Assembly: GCA_963920525.1 (NCBI GenBank)
Contig: OY986436.1
Span: 89,782,470 to 89,846,469 of the forward strand
Direction of reading: 5' to 3'
Origin: Dichetophora obliterata
Lineage: Eukaryota > Arthropoda > Insecta > Diptera > Sciomyzidae
DNA: 64,000 nt
A model generated the notes under the pieces. That model worked only from the letters and a program-made list of their open reading frames with translations, was not told the origin of the DNA and made no database searches. This document shows, piece by piece, positions 43,757 through 55,574 of this stretch. The position numbers were made by a program, and so were the translations under genes. How positions within the stretch are numbered: the stretch's first letter is position 1; every line of letters begins with the position of its first letter.

Positions 43757-46700
43757 TTATTCCCCCTCCAAAGAACTCGGTATTAGTCTTACAGTGTTTG
43801 CTAATAAATTAAAATGAACTGTCTTAGCTGATTTATTTGCATTAAAAAGTGTTTTTGAAACATTAATGTTAACAAAAGCTGGCTTAATTCGATCAATATT
43901 AACCGTTATAATATTTTTGTTTTTAAGAATTTTAAAAAATTTTGGAGACTTTTCTAATACTTTGAATGGTCCGTCGTATGGCTCTTGAAGTGGTTTTTTA
44001 ATAGTGTCATTGCGAACAAATACAAACTCACAAGTTTTGAGTGATTCTGGCACAAATTGTTTAAAATTCTGATTATGATGTGAAATATGTGATTGATTAT
44101 TAGCAACAATATCTTTAAGTTTGAACAAAGTTTCTGATGGACTGAATTTTTGCTCACTAGGAATGACTAACTGACTTGGCAATCTGAGTGTTTGACCATA
44201 AACCATTTCAGCAGGGGATGCTTTAACATCTTCTTTAAACGTGGATCTTAGCCCTAATAGAACTAGTGGTAATTCTGAGTACCAATTGTTTTGGTTATTG
44301 CTCGCTATAAGAGAAGCTTTGAGTTGACGATGGAAACGTTCTATCATCCCATTAGCTTGTGGGTGATAAGCTGAAGTTTTGATGTGTTTGCAACCAAATT
44401 TGGTAATAAAATTTTTGAATGTAGTTGATGTAAACTGAGGTCCTCGATCAGAAGTAATTTCCAGAGGAACCCCAAAGCGTGATATAAACTCTCTTTGGAA
44501 CGTGTCAACAATAATATTAGCCCTTGTATCTTTAAGAGGATAAACCTCAGGCCAACGTGTGTTCCTGTCAATTATGGTAAACAAATATCGGTAACCATTT
44601 GAAATCGGTAATGGGCCAACCAAGTCAATATGAATATGTTCAAAACGACCGCTCGGAATGTTTATCTTGTGAGGTAGTGTTTTAGTGTGTCTATGTACCT
44701 TAGATTTTTGACATCTAATACATTCTTGAGTCCATTTGTTTATTTGTGTGTTCATGTTAGGCCAAAAATATCGTTGTGTGATTAGTCGTCTAGTACCTCT
44801 AGTTCCTGGATGTGAAATGTTATGTATTTGATCAAAAACTCTTTTCCGTAGTGTTTGGGGAATGTATGGTCTTGTATTATTTGTAGAATTTTCACACCAA
44901 ATTTTTATGTTTAAAAACGGAATATCAACTTGTTCAAACTTGTAAGTTGTTTTGTCTGTTATGCTCTTGAGTTCTGTGTCAATGATTTGTTCCTGATGTA
45001 ATTGTTTGAGATCAAGGTCGGGTGTTCTAACTTCTGTTACCTCGCATCTTGAAAGTGCATCTGCTACTGAGTTGTCTGTACCCTTAATGTGTAATATTGT
45101 GTTAGTGAATTGTGCTATGTATTCAAGGTGTCGTGTTTGTCTAGGACTACGTTCGGTTTTAGAAGATAATGCATTAACTAAAGGTTTGTGATCTGTGAAA
45201 ACTGTAAAAATGTTACCTTCCAGGAAGTGTCGAAAATGTTTAATAGTTAAGTAAATCGCAAGTAATTCTCTGTCAAATGTACTATATTTCGTTTCAGCAG
45301 GTGAAAGTTTCTTAGAGAAGAAAGCTATAGGCTCAAGTTTATTGTTATGTTCTTGTTGTAAAACGCCACCTATTGCGGTAATGGATGCATCTACAGCAAT
45401 CGACAGTTGTGCCTTACTATTAACATGGTTAATAAGTGTTTGCGTGGCAAAACTGTCTTTGATTGTTGTAAATGCATGTAAAGTAGTGTCTGTCCACTGT
45501 AAATGTTTGCTTTTAGTTTTCGAAGCTGTTGTTACCATGTCATAAATGGATTCAAGCATGTGTGCGAGTTTAGGAATGCACCTGTGGTAGTAATTTGTCA
45601 TACCTATAAATTTTTGCATGTGTTTGACTGTTACCGGTTGTGGATAATCTTGAATGCATTTAACACGTTCTTGTGACGGACGTATTCCGTGTTTAGATAT
45701 GTTGTAGCTAAGAAAGTCGATGTTATCAACTCCGAATACACATTTGTTAGGTTTTATGTTTAAACCGTAATCATTGAGTCTTCTAAAAACTTGCGTTAAA
45801 TGTTCGAAATGTTGTGTTTCTGTCTCACTAGCAATCAAGATGTCATCTAAGTATACGAAAATAAAATCTAGTCCATGTAGCACTTCATTAATGAACCTCT
45901 GGAATGTCTGGGCTGAGTTCCTCAAGCCAAATGGCATACGGAGGAACTCGAACATCCCAAAAGGTGTAGTGATTGCTGTCTTGTGTATGTCGTTAGGTGC
46001 CATTGGTATTTGATGATATGCTCTGACTAAATCGAGTTTTGAGTAAATGCATGTATTGTGTAAATTTAAAGAAAAATCATGTATGTGTGGTAATGGATAT
46101 CGGTCAGGTACTGTAATTGTGTTAAGTCTTCTGTAGTCGCCACATGGTCTCCAATCATTGGGCTCGCGTTTAGGTACTAGGTGTAATGGAGAGGATGTTT
46201 GAGAATTTGACGGTCTACAAATACCAGAAGTAACTAAGAACTGAAATTCTTGTTTAGCTACTTTTAACTTTGGCAAGTCTAGACGTCGTGGTCTTGTGTA
46301 AGGTAATTGTCCTTCAGTGACAATGTGATGTACAGTGTGATGTTTAATTGGTGCTGTGTAATCGGGTTCTGTTATTAAAGAAGGAAATTTTTTGAGTAAT
46401 TGTGTATACTTGTTATCTATAGTAAATAATTTAGGTAAAGATGTTTCAGAAAATGCTGAAATTGTATTGACAGATAAATTAGTTAAAGGGTCAATGAGAC
46501 GTTTGTGTTTAAGGTCAATAAGAAGGCCATATTTTGTCAAGAAATCTGCACCTATAATAGGTTTGGAGATGTCAGCTATAATAAATGAAAATGGTAATTC
46601 ACGTCGTAAATTTAAATTAAGTGTCAATAATTTTTTTCCAAATGTAGAGATTGCTGTGCCATTAGCAGCTTGTAATACCAAATCTGATTTTTTGTTTGAA

Positions 46701-46909
46701 ATTTTGAATTTTGAGGAAGGTAGAACTGATACCTCTGCTCCACTGTCAATAAGAAAATTTAATTTACTAGAGGGGTCAAATACAAAAAGACGACGTGTAT
46801 GTATGACGGGTCTATTATCAGTCGTCGCGACAACAGAGTCTTTTAGTTTGTTGAATTGTGTTGTGTTATGTTGTGTGGTGAAAAGTTGTCGTTTTGAACA
46901 AATGCACAT
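43757..46909 (-). CDS. pol: Pol polyprotein of Gypsy element 2 (intact)
   Basis: 1050 codons with no break, from the first in-frame ATG at 46909 to TAA at 43759-43757, which nearly touches the LTR. The frame is open from 46915 and lies in the -1 phase relative to gag, overlapping it by about 70 bases. Domains by residue: protease D55-S-G-A; reverse transcriptase with YLDD at 353-356; RNase H with D507, E548 and D573; integrase finger with H696, H700, C730, C733; catalytic D762, D821 and E857 (35 residues between the last two); GPY/F-type module near 985-1020 ([10 protein letters not shown]). All key residues are present. It should make cDNA in Gag particles and insert it into the genome. Confidence 0.95.
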   Translation of the reverse strand: MCICSKRQLFTTQHNTTQFNKLKDSVVATTDNRPVIHTRRLFVFDPSSKLNFLIDSGAEVSVLPSSKFKISNKKSDLVLQAANGTAISTFGKKLLTLNLNLRRELPFSFIIADISKPIIGADFLTKYGLLIDLKHKRLIDPLTNLSVNTISAFSETSLPKLFTIDNKYTQLLKKFPSLITEPDYTAPIKHHTVHHIVTEGQLPYTRPRRLDLPKLKVAKQEFQFLVTSGICRPSNSQTSSPLHLVPKREPNDWRPCGDYRRLNTITVPDRYPLPHIHDFSLNLHNTCIYSKLDLVRAYHQIPMAPNDIHKTAITTPFGMFEFLRMPFGLRNSAQTFQRFINEVLHGLDFIFVYLDDILIASETETQHFEHLTQVFRRLNDYGLNIKPNKCVFGVDNIDFLSYNISKHGIRPSQERVKCIQDYPQPVTVKHMQKFIGMTNYYHRCIPKLAHMLESIYDMVTTASKTKSKHLQWTDTTLHAFTTIKDSFATQTLINHVNSKAQLSIAVDASITAIGGVLQQEHNNKLEPIAFFSKKLSPAETKYSTFDRELLAIYLTIKHFRHFLEGNIFTVFTDHKPLVNALSSKTERSPRQTRHLEYIAQFTNTILHIKGTDNSVADALSRCEVTEVRTPDLDLKQLHQEQIIDTELKSITDKTTYKFEQVDIPFLNIKIWCENSTNNTRPYIPQTLRKRVFDQIHNISHPGTRGTRRLITQRYFWPNMNTQINKWTQECIRCQKSKVHRHTKTLPHKINIPSGRFEHIHIDLVGPLPISNGYRYLFTIIDRNTRWPEVYPLKDTRANIIVDTFQREFISRFGVPLEITSDRGPQFTSTTFKNFITKFGCKHIKTSAYHPQANGMIERFHRQLKASLIASNNQNNWYSELPLVLLGLRSTFKEDVKASPAEMVYGQTLRLPSQLVIPSEQKFSPSETLFKLKDIVANNQSHISHHNQNFKQFVPESLKTCEFVFVRNDTIKKPLQEPYDGPFKVLEKSPKFFKILKNKNIITVNIDRIKPAFVNINVSKTLFNANKSAKTVHFNLLANTVRLIPSSLEGE

Positions 46910-47811
46910 GGTTGCTCACATTTACGTGCGTTTTTACCGAATCTGAAATGGTACTTACATACCCAATTGGAAGGTCGTTGACCTGAAGAGGACCTATAAG
47001 ACGATCGACGTCTTGAAGTTCCTCTGGAACTAAATCTTCTGGAAATTGGACGACTGAAACGTTGATTCTTAAGTTCATCAACATCAAGCGAGAGTTTTTG
47101 AAAACATTCAAAAATTTTAGATGCTTGTTCTGCAAAATGTTTAGTAATATTTGCTATCTCATTAGAATTAGAGATGTGTTTCGATACATTAAAGTTATTC
47201 TTGATTGCAGATACCTCAGATTCTGCTAATACCTCCCACAAGTTATCAGCGAGTAATAACAACTCATCTAATTCCTTATGACCAGATCCTGTCAAAGCAA
47301 TGTTCAGACTTTTAGGTAGTTTACGTAACCAAAGCTTATAAACTAAGTCTTTGTTGACTGTTGAACCAGCTAAAAGAAGCAAGGATCTGTAAAATTGAGA
47401 TGGTTTTTGGTCACCCATCTCAGTGTCAGATAGCATCTTATCGAACCGTTTGTTCTCACTTAAAGTATGTCTATTTATCAGAACTTTCTTCAAACCTTCA
47501 TACAAGTTGGTTGAAGGTGGTTGTTGTATGAAATCTAATACCGTAACTATGACTTCTTGTGGAAGTGCAGTCACAAGATATTCATACTTTGTTTGGTCAG
47601 TGGTAATCCCTTTAGATCGAAATTGGAATTCTGCATGAATAAACCATGCATCAGGACTATCAGTCCAGAACTGTGGGAGTTTGACTGACGTTGCATGAAC
47701 TTCAATGTTAGATGATGAATCATCGAAAGGGTTCAATAAAGGAGGCTCAAAATTAATTAAATGGTTATCTCCGTCTCCTGAGGTGGATAACCGAGTAGGA
47801 GTACGTTGCAT
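46843..47811 (-). CDS. gag: Gag of Gypsy element 2 (intact)
   Basis: 322 codons from ATG 47811 to TAA at 46845-46843. Residues ~43-190 carry the capsid signature seen in many arthropod Gypsy Gags ([18 protein letters not shown], then [10 protein letters not shown]). An Arg/Ser-rich stretch follows at about 255-280, then a [18 protein letters not shown] element, a Cys/His finger of the type that ends these Gags in place of a classical CCHC knuckle. The overlap with pol has no X XXY YYZ heptamer that I can find, so how Pol is made from this element is not clear. Confidence 0.9.
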   Translation of the reverse strand: MQRTPTRLSTSGDGDNHLINFEPPLLNPFDDSSSNIEVHATSVKLPQFWTDSPDAWFIHAEFQFRSKGITTDQTKYEYLVTALPQEVIVTVLDFIQQPPSTNLYEGLKKVLINRHTLSENKRFDKMLSDTEMGDQKPSQFYRSLLLLAGSTVNKDLVYKLWLRKLPKSLNIALTGSGHKELDELLLLADNLWEVLAESEVSAIKNNFNVSKHISNSNEIANITKHFAEQASKIFECFQKLSLDVDELKNQRFSRPISRRFSSRGTSRRRSSYRSSSGQRPSNWVCKYHFRFGKNARKCEQPCAFVQNDNFSPHNITQHNSTN

Positions 47812-47915
47812 TGTATTGTTTTAAAGAATACTAGCTTTATTACAAATAAATTTCTTAAAATAATATTAATAAAATTGAAGTGTGCCTAGCGTGCAGTGTA
47901 GTGCCTACGGTTGTG

Positions 47916-47941
47916 AAACGATAAGCGCCGGCTTATCGTTT
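47916..47941 (-). other. Stem-loop in the leader of Gypsy element 2
   Basis: AAACGATAAGC (47916-47926) and GCTTATCGTTT (47931-47941) form a perfect 11-bp stem around GCCG. It lies ~105 bases before the gag start codon in transcript order, a plausible place for a packaging or dimerisation signal. Confidence 0.65.
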
Positions 47942-48000
47942 TACATCCGCTAAAAAGCTAATTGTGTAGTGTATATAAATACCAATCCTTAGTCGCTGAT

Positions 48001-48531
48001 TTACTGACGTCGCTGCTTGTTTCTGGCGTCACTGCTTGCTTTGGCGTTGCTGCTTGCGTCGGCGTCGCTGCTTGTGTTGGCGTCGCTGCTTGCGTTGGCG
48101 TCGCTGCCTGTGTTGGCGTCGCTGCTTGCGTTGGCGTCGCTGTTTGTGTTGGCGTCGCTGCTTGCGTTGGCGTCGCTGTTTGTGTTGGCGTCGCTGCTTG
48201 CGTTGGCGTCGCTGCCTGTGTTGGCGTCGCTGCTTGCGTTGGCGTCGTTGCCTGTGTTGGCGTCGCTGTCCACGTTGGCGTTGCTGTTGACGTTGACTTC
48301 TCTGCTGACGTTATTGTTGTTGTTATTGTTGTTATTGTTAATTCTGCTGCTGCTGTTGCGCCACCTTACCGGCAGGTGTAGGGTTTTGTGACTACTGTTG
48401 TTGGTCGATGGTGTTGTTGATACTAGCGATGGTAGTGATATTATTGTGGGCGTTGCTGTTGATACTGCAGCAGTTGTTGCTACTGCTGCTGGTGATGATG
48501 GTTGTGTTGAGTCAGCTGTAGTGGTGAACAC
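48001..48531 (-). CDS. Leader open frame with SDANAS-type repeats
   Basis: 176 codons from ATG 48531 to a stop at 48001, between the primer site and gag. The product would be Thr/Ser-rich at first, then have a run of about ten Asn, then some 15 hexapeptides of the type (D/S)-A-N-x-S-D. No known domain. Because the underlying 18-bp unit lacks stops in several frames, both strands stay open here, so length alone does not prove coding. It may be a real accessory protein, an upstream regulatory frame, or merely minisatellite. Confidence 0.35.
   Translation of the reverse strand: MFTTTADSTQPSSPAAVATTAAVSTATPTIISLPSLVSTTPSTNNSSHKTLHLPVRWRNSSSRINNNNNNNNNNVSREVNVNSNANVDSDANTGNDANASSDANTGSDANASSDANTNSDANASSDANTNSDANASSDANTGSDANASSDANTSSDADASSNAKASSDARNKQRRQ
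48022..48290. repeat. 18-bp minisatellite in the Gypsy 2 leader
   Basis: About 14 units of GGCGTCGCTGCTTGYGTT, alternating with GCCTGTGTT and GTTTGTGTT variants to give a 36-bp higher-order rhythm. It is GC-rich in an otherwise AT-rich region. Confidence 0.92.
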
Positions 48532-48969
48532 TTTGGCGTTAGTACTAGTGCAGTTGAGGAGCGTAAATTGCTGCTGCTATGCTTGAGCTGATGTTGCGCC
48601 TGCGCCGACGTGTTTTTTGCTTTTGTGTAGTTGCAAAGAGCTTCAACCTTTGAGTTGCACTACGTGTGGTCGCGCTGCTTTGCGTAGCGCTTGATTCTGC
48701 TAGGGCTGTAGTTTGATGTATATATAGCGCCAACAGTAATTTGTTAAATTCTAGCTTATATATGGATATCGAGGAGACTTCAAATTTTTTCTTGCTGTTT
48801 TATTGCGTTAATAATTTTTGCGTTGACTTCCTTCTTGTTGTTCAGAATTCTGGATTTTGGATTCTCATTTATGTGGATTTTTCGTCGTCGTCGTGGGCGT
48901 TAGCTTTGGTTGGTGTTTCTGTGAGTTTTCGGGGTTTATTTCAGTAGCGGCGGTGTTATTGTGGGATTC

Positions 48970-48987
48970 GAATTAGCAGGATCGCCA
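48970..48987 (-). other. Primer binding site of Gypsy element 2
   Basis: In element orientation TGGCGATCCTGCTAATTC starts two bases after the 5' LTR. The TGGCGA start is like the tRNA-Arg sites of the 412/mdg1 group, but the rest does not let me fix the tRNA. Confidence 0.65.
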
Positions 48988-48989
48988 AT

Positions 48990-49213
48990 TGTGGAAATTA
49001 AATATTTTCACGAGAAATATAATAAAAATTTGTTCGTACGTTTGGAATAATTTATTAGATACTGAAAAATTTTGAAATATTTTTATACATTTAAAATATG
49101 AAAACTTAATTCTAAAAAATACAAAAATAACTTAAAAACTAAGTGGTTTTAAAACAAAGTGTTTTACATACAATTGAAACAATATTAAAATGTAATAATA
49201 AGATAACACTACA
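48990..49213 (-). mobile_element. 5' LTR of Gypsy element 2
   Basis: 224 bp, identical by eye to 43533-43756. The whole element is 5681 bp on the minus strand. Identical LTRs imply no detectable divergence since insertion. Confidence 0.95.
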
Positions 49214-49217
49214 AATA

Positions 49218-50765
49218 CATTTATTTTATTTGCCTTAACGTATACTTTACTTCAGTATACAACACTTTAAAGTAGCCATCAAGCATGTGTGTAATAATTT
49301 CAAATTAACCAGAAAGAAAAGAGAGTATTGTACAACATTCAGTTTGATGTCAACAGAGTGTGTATATAATTTACTTTATCGTTTACTCTGTTTGCAGCAT
49401 ACATAGCTAACTTCAGTAGTTTCTCTTTGGTACACCATGTACAAAAAGTATACCAAGTATACTAGTAAGAGAAAAATAATTTATTGTACAAAGTTTCTTT
49501 GCTCTCTTTTTAAGAAGCAAAAAGGATGTTTAGTATTTCCCTGTTCATTTGCACATTTTAAGACTTTTCTTCTAGAAAATTTTGATATTATGTTAAGATT
49601 AAACTGTATTTTGGAATGAGTGTTGGAATTTTCTGAATTCGGTTTCGTTTTTCCGCAATATCACTTGAAAGTTAGGCAAAACATTTCCCTATTTGCTCGA
49701 ACGTGCGCGAATTTTTTTAATTTTTCCTTTTTTGTATTTTAGGTTGATAATATTTATTTGGAACGAGTGTGGGATTTTGCTTTATTTTGACTAGAAGTAA
49801 TTTAATTTTAATTAAAGGTGAGACACTATTAGTGCAACAGAGAAATTTTTCTGTCGTTTATTTTACAAAAGCTTTACCAGATGGCGCTGTTGATGCTTCT
49901 ACATCAGCAAATGACTATCACTAACACGAAGAAATTATAGAGAGTTGTACCTCTGTACGTGAGTTTTTTGTTTGTTGAAAGAGACTTGTGTGGAGGGGAC
50001 GGGGATATTGTTGTGGTTTGCCGAAGAGAGAATGCAAAAAGAAATAAACGTAATAAAATTTTAAGTTCAAAATGAATTATTTAAAAATTTTCAGCGACGA
50101 CTATATATTTTTTTTTACATATTTGAAAAGATTATTTTATTGCCTACAGAAAAGTCAGCGTAGAGGGTATGCTACTGGCTACATTTTGTGAGACATAGGC
50201 GAATCTATTAAAAAATCTCGGCTAAAATCTATTATAAGGAACATAAGCATATCATTGCAGAGAAAATGGTAGAATATCAAAGTAGTGTCGGTGCTAAAAA
50301 TACTGTCATTTTTATGAGCCAGAACTGTTCAAATAAATGGAGAAAAACAAGAATCAAAAATTAATTTTTTTTTTAAATGTAAAATATCAAAACTTTAGTG
50401 CTTTTCACCCGAGTTTTGTGAACAATAAACAATAAAAACATTTTAAAGAACAATAAAATAAAAAACGAAATGCATACCAGTTTAAAAAAAATATACTCCA
50501 TACGTTGATTTTGTTACTTCTTTGATTTAATAGTATACAAAATACAAAAATAATTACCCGAAAAAATATTTTAATGTCTGAAAAAATTTTTGTTTCCTTG
50601 TTGATTAAACAAAAAAAAAAATTTACTATTTTAAAGTTTTACCCGGCGAGCCCAGGGTTTGAACATTCGATTTTCCGACTTCTGAGCGAAAACTCTAGCT
50701 TGGCGCCACGTCGACTCATAAAAGAAAGTGGCTCAAAGTCATTACCATGTTCATGTACTATATAC
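49218..50765. other. Intergenic DNA with a tRNA-like scrap
   Basis: No gene recognised. Minus-strand 50735-50640 has an A-box-like TGGCGCCAAGC and a B-box-like TGTTCAAACCC about 45 bases apart followed by GGGCTCGCCGGG, as in a decayed tRNA-derived SINE. A 60-codon frame at 49437-49619 resembles nothing. Confidence 0.4.
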
Positions 50766-51010
50766 ATATCGCTACCTTAATATAGAAAGGCCCTAAGTCA
50801 TTTTTTTTACTTTACAGGAGAAGGAAAAACTTATGAAAATTAAAATTTTGCAGCTGCAAATTTTTTTAAGTGGGGTTTTTTATTAAAGACTCTTGCCAAT
50901 TTAATGCTGTAGCAATTTCTTTTCTAAAACAATTTTTTTGCAAAAATCTTAAAAAAAAATCGATTTTGAAAAAGTTGAGTTAGGACCTTTTTATATTAAG
51001 GTAGCGATAT
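50766..51010. mobile_element. 245-bp MITE
   Basis: Ends ATATCGCTACCTTAATATA mirror each other and continue with AAAGGCCCTAA/AAAGGTCCTAA, about 31 bp in all. TA-rich flanks make a TA duplication possible. Confidence 0.8.
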
Positions 51011-51458
51011 ATAATATAAATATATATAATAGACATCTGCATGAATGCATTCGTTAGCAGCTTCAAAACACTTGCTACGAAAAGAAATGTTTATACTCCT
51101 TCACTCTCATCTATCCATTACAAATGAGCACAAGTAAACATAGAAGGAAAACATGGCACGACGATTGGCCATGTATGGGGGAAAAGTGCTTTTATTTTAA
51201 AAAAATCACAATATCTTTTTAGTAAATGTGAATTTCCAAAAAATTAAATTTTTCTTCAAAATGAGCTATCAAGCATAAAAATTGGAAAACATTTTGTTGC
51301 TTTCCGAAACAATCAGAGTAGCAATTTGTTACTTTCCGAAAACAGTCTAATTTTTGAAAATTTCTTGTTGTATTTAAAAAAAAACAATCCCAAATTTTAA
51401 AATAGAAAAAAATTACAAAGTAATGTTGGGAATATATTTTTTTAAACTATACCTAATA

Positions 51459-53003
51459 GGGCGGATCAAATTACAATTTTTTTCGAAATTCATATTCTAA
51501 GAGGTCTCAAATGCAAGGTGGTCAGGATCTCCCAAAAAAAATTTTACAGAAAAATAAGGATCTCTTCCTCTCCCGCAAGGACAAAGTTGTTTTTTGAGAA
51601 AAACAGTAAAAAATCATGATCTCAAAATGCTTTAATTTTTGTAAGAAAAACTACATATGTGTTAAAGCAAAAATAAATATAAACTTTAACTAACAATATT
51701 TTGTCAAACACGATGCTTCTCTTGGTTTTTACCCAAAAAGTCCTCTGTGAAGGATACTCGAATCTAAAGGTCCACTCAAGATAGCACAGAAGTTTTAATT
51801 GTTTTCTGATTGTCTAAATTTTGGTGATATTGATTACAGTGTTAAGGCTTTTCTTAGATATAGCGAACTAACAATTGGTATATTTTTCGCATATTCATTT
51901 TCTTGTTTTGAAGAAATGTATAATTGAATGGAATTTTTTAACTTTTTAAAAAAAATTAATTTAAGGTTTTATATCTTGGGCACCAGAAATGGTACCGAAG
52001 ATTCTGTATTGTTCTGAAGATTTCTCAATTCGGATTCTGCAAATACTTTTGAACGAAACCCTGTCTAAAAATATCTTTTTTAAATCAGAAGGAAAAGGCC
52101 ACGATTTTTTTCCTATTTTGATATTTAAAAAAAGTTACTTCAAGCATGAAATGCAAATATTTTGTTTATATCTCCTTTATGGTTATTATTTCATTAAAAC
52201 ACTTCCAAACAAAAATTTTCAAGTCAACTAAGGCCGATCGAATGGCAAACTCAGAAACTTAAAATTTTAGTTAAAAATTTTTTGAATGCTAAGTTGAGGT
52301 GTTTTAACGAAATAATAAAATTTATGCTAGGACGGAAAATTTTTTAAAAAATCGAAATAGGAAAAAAATCGTGGTCTTAACCTGGTGTTATAAATTGATT
52401 CTTTTAGACAGGGTGTTTTTCAGAAATATATGAAGAATCTAAATTAAGGAAATTATCTTCGGTGCCATATCCACCACTTCTAGTGCCCGAGATATTAAAC
52501 ATTATATTAATTTTTGAAATAGTTAAGGAATTGCATTCAAGTATACATTTCTCAAAAATAAGAAAATGCATATAGAAAAAATTGCAAACTATTACTTTGT
52601 CAAATTTAAGGAAAATGTTGACACAATAATTAAAATCGCCAAAATTTAGATGATCAGATAGGAATCAAAAGTTCTGTGCTACCTCGAATGCCCCTTTAGA
52701 TTCGAATATCCTTCACACAGGACCTGTTGGGTAAATATCGAGAAGGGCATCCTGTTTGGCGGGATATTGTTAGTTAAAGTATTTATTTAATTTTACCTTA
52801 AGACATATGTAGTTTTTCTTACAAAAATCAAAGCATTTTGAGATCGTGATTTTTTACTGTTTTCTTTAAAAAACAACTTTGTCCTTGCGGGAGAGGAAGG
52901 CATCCTTATTTTTTCCTTAAATTTTATTTGAGAGATCTTGACCACCCTATGCAACTTTTGAGACCTCTTAGAATACGATCTAAATTTTTCGATACAACCT
53001 AAT
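51459..53003. repeat. 1.5 kb long inverted repeat (hairpin)
   Basis: The sequence folds back on itself about a centre near 52240. Matching blocks include TTCTAAGAGGTCTCAAA (51498 and 52960), TAAGAAAAACTACATATGT (51650 and 52805), TTCGAATCTAAA-type sequence, GGGCACCAGAAATGG/TCTAGTGCCC-type sequence and CCTGTCTAAAA/TTTTAGACAGGG. Arms are ~750 bases and perhaps 80-88% alike. CTAATA at both borders may be the duplication. No coding frame is convincing. Confidence 0.8.
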
Positions 53004-54301
53004 ACCTAATACAGTTACAAACAAATTAAGAAATGAAATAAAAAAAAAATTCAAGAAACTTTTTAGCTAATGCTTTGTACTCAAATCCAATTTTCATTTT
53101 TCACCATACAAATGAAATCTGTCTAAGCTTTGCATGGCAATTTAAATGTCCATTGTTAAATGTCCATTGTCTGCTTGTCAAATGCATCCGGACGAAGCGA
53201 TTAAAAATAAAAAAATAAAAAATTAGTTTTGGAAATTTAATAAGAAAAGTAATTCATTTACAGCAAATAAAAAAAATCACTCTTATTATCAGATTCAGGG
53301 GCAGCTAAATGTAGCCAATAAATACTTTTGTATATTTTCTGTTTGGACAGGTGCCCAAACTGACAAATTTTTTTTGAGCAAGAGATGATTCCAAAACTAT
53401 CCAATTTTTATACCTAGCACATAATGCCGGAGCTAATAGATTCACGTATAAATGCCAATTCGGTCATTCAACAATTAAGTTAATTGTTAAGTATTTTGTC
53501 AATCAGTTTTTACCTAATGTACGTGAGTGTATGTAAATATTTTATATAAAAATTTTACGATATTTAACTGCTTTTTAAACATTCAGTTGTAATTGTTTTA
53601 TTTCGATCTCAACAAATTAAAAAAAAAACAAATCATATTTTCATTTCATGCACTACATATTATAATTTTTTACTAACTTATTAATTTATGTATATCAAAA
53701 ATTATTTTGTTCTGAAATCATAACATTATATAATTCATATTCAAACTACTGTTCAAACCTTGCTAGGAATTACAAATATTAACAACACCCTTCCTCTTCA
53801 CTGTCTTCAAATGCCTTTATTTCCACACCGTGTTTTCAAATGCAACTCAAAAACAACTTTCACTTTACCCCTCACTTCCTAAATGCCACCCAAACGTTCT
53901 CATGTCTACAAGCAACAAAAACTGATGAAGCAAAAAATGAAAAAACCAAATTATTCTCGTGCTTCTAAATTGCGATGGGATCGTACGTCATGTATGTGTA
54001 TCATGCTCATCTCAAAAGAAACAATGCATTTGAGAGGGTGTTAGTGAGCAGAGTTGAATTAAAAGTTCTTTAGTTTTGCTTGCAGTTTGAAAGCTTCAAA
54101 CTATCTCGGTGCTTTCGCCAGTAGTCTGCCCTCTTAAGTACTTTTTCTCACATCTGCAGATCTAATAAGTGAAACAAAGGGAATGACACAAAGTGTGCAC
54201 AGTTAAGTGAGATTTTACTGATTGTAAACTTTTTTGTGAAAAATAAAACAGAATAGAAAAATAAAGTGAATTAGTGAAACGGTTTCAAAACATATATTTA
54301 A
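53004..54301. other. AT-rich DNA, nothing recognised
   Basis: No gene, RNA or strong repeat found between the hairpin and the 0.95 kb element. Confidence 0.35.
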
Positions 54302-55257
54302 TATAAGGTCCCTTCGCCAAATAAGGCCCAAGCCTTAATAAGGCCCGATTTCTAATACGCACATTTATTGCATTCCCTGCAAAATGATTTTTTGCTCGTT
54401 TAAACATGTTCATATCTGCATCACGATGCAAAAAAATTACTTCGATTGCGCATCTGTGAAGCGAGTGACAGTCAAATGAAGTCAGCGGTAGCGTCAACAA
54501 CGTGGTTGATGTAATATTGTACTCGCAGTAAAAGTCCGTTATTCTACGAATTAACTATTGCCTATGTCCAGCTTTGAATTAAAAATCAAGAGAGGTATTT
54601 TAACGAAAACAAAAAAGTTAATTGATCAAATCTAACTGTGGTGTATTCCGAGAAAAACTTGATTAATGAAATGATATTGAGAGCGCCTAAAAAGGCCCAA
54701 CAAATTTTTTTCTTTCCGGATTTCTTTTTCCGATCTCCACACCTAAATCTACCAGGCAGAAAAAAATACCAGAAAGAAAGCCCTCTACTATAAAGGCCAG
54801 CAAATTACTAAAATTCTCTTTAAAAAAGCCAGAGTAACTTTATTTTTAATTTTAATTTTCAAAATAAGCTTTTGGCAATAAAAGTATTTATTCGAAAAAG
54901 TTTTTATAAAAAAAAGCTATGAATATCATTTATGTTTAGTATCAATGTAAACCAACACTTGTAATAACAATATGTGTTCTCATTTTATTATTTTCTGACT
55001 GTTTTGTTATGTTTCTAATCCATTATAGATTGGGCCTTATTTAGACATGGTGATCCTAATATGGCAAAAATCAGACCTTTTTAAAAACTTCTGAGCTGGA
55101 TATATTTTTTACTTTTTCATGCTTTATTTTTATGTTTTTGAAAAAAGAATTGAATAAACAAAAATACAAAATTGCAAAAATAAGTTTAAAAAAACCCGTT
55201 TCTCTTCTGTCTGGTAAAAATCGTTAGGTTGGCCTTATTTGGGTAACTTACCTTATT
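54302..55257 (-). mobile_element. ~0.95 kb TIR element, independent copy
   Basis: Same sequence as 19217-20163 with about 5% differences and small gaps (for example near 54735 and 54825), but in unrelated flanks. Ends are ATAAGGTCCC and, reversed, ATAAGGTAAG, each followed by CCAAATAAGGCC. This shows the unit is mobile on its own. A TTTAA-like duplication is possible. Confidence 0.75.
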
Positions 55258-55574
55258 TTAACAATAGATGTGAGTACAGTAAAATAAATTTTTACCAACT
55301 ATTTAACCCTTTCGACCCGGCTTTGAAATGACAAAGTTAGGTCGCAATTTATGTGTCCAATGTTTATAATGTAAAATTATTATAATTTTTATAATTGAAA
55401 AAAAATTTAACTTCAAGATGTTTTTAAGCTTAATGGAAGTGCTTCGCCCGGGTAGAAACGGTTAAGGTTATTTAAACAAAAAGAAAATAATCGAAAGATA
55501 TAAAAGTAAAATGAATGTAATTTAATTCCAAGGAGATATAAGGAGATTATACTATTAAGTGTGTTTCTCGTCTT

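Noticed and set aside
47962..48391. Plus-strand open frames over the GGCGTCGCTGCTTG repeats
   Set aside because: They arise because the 18-bp unit has no stop in several frames; they run against the Gypsy 2 transcript.
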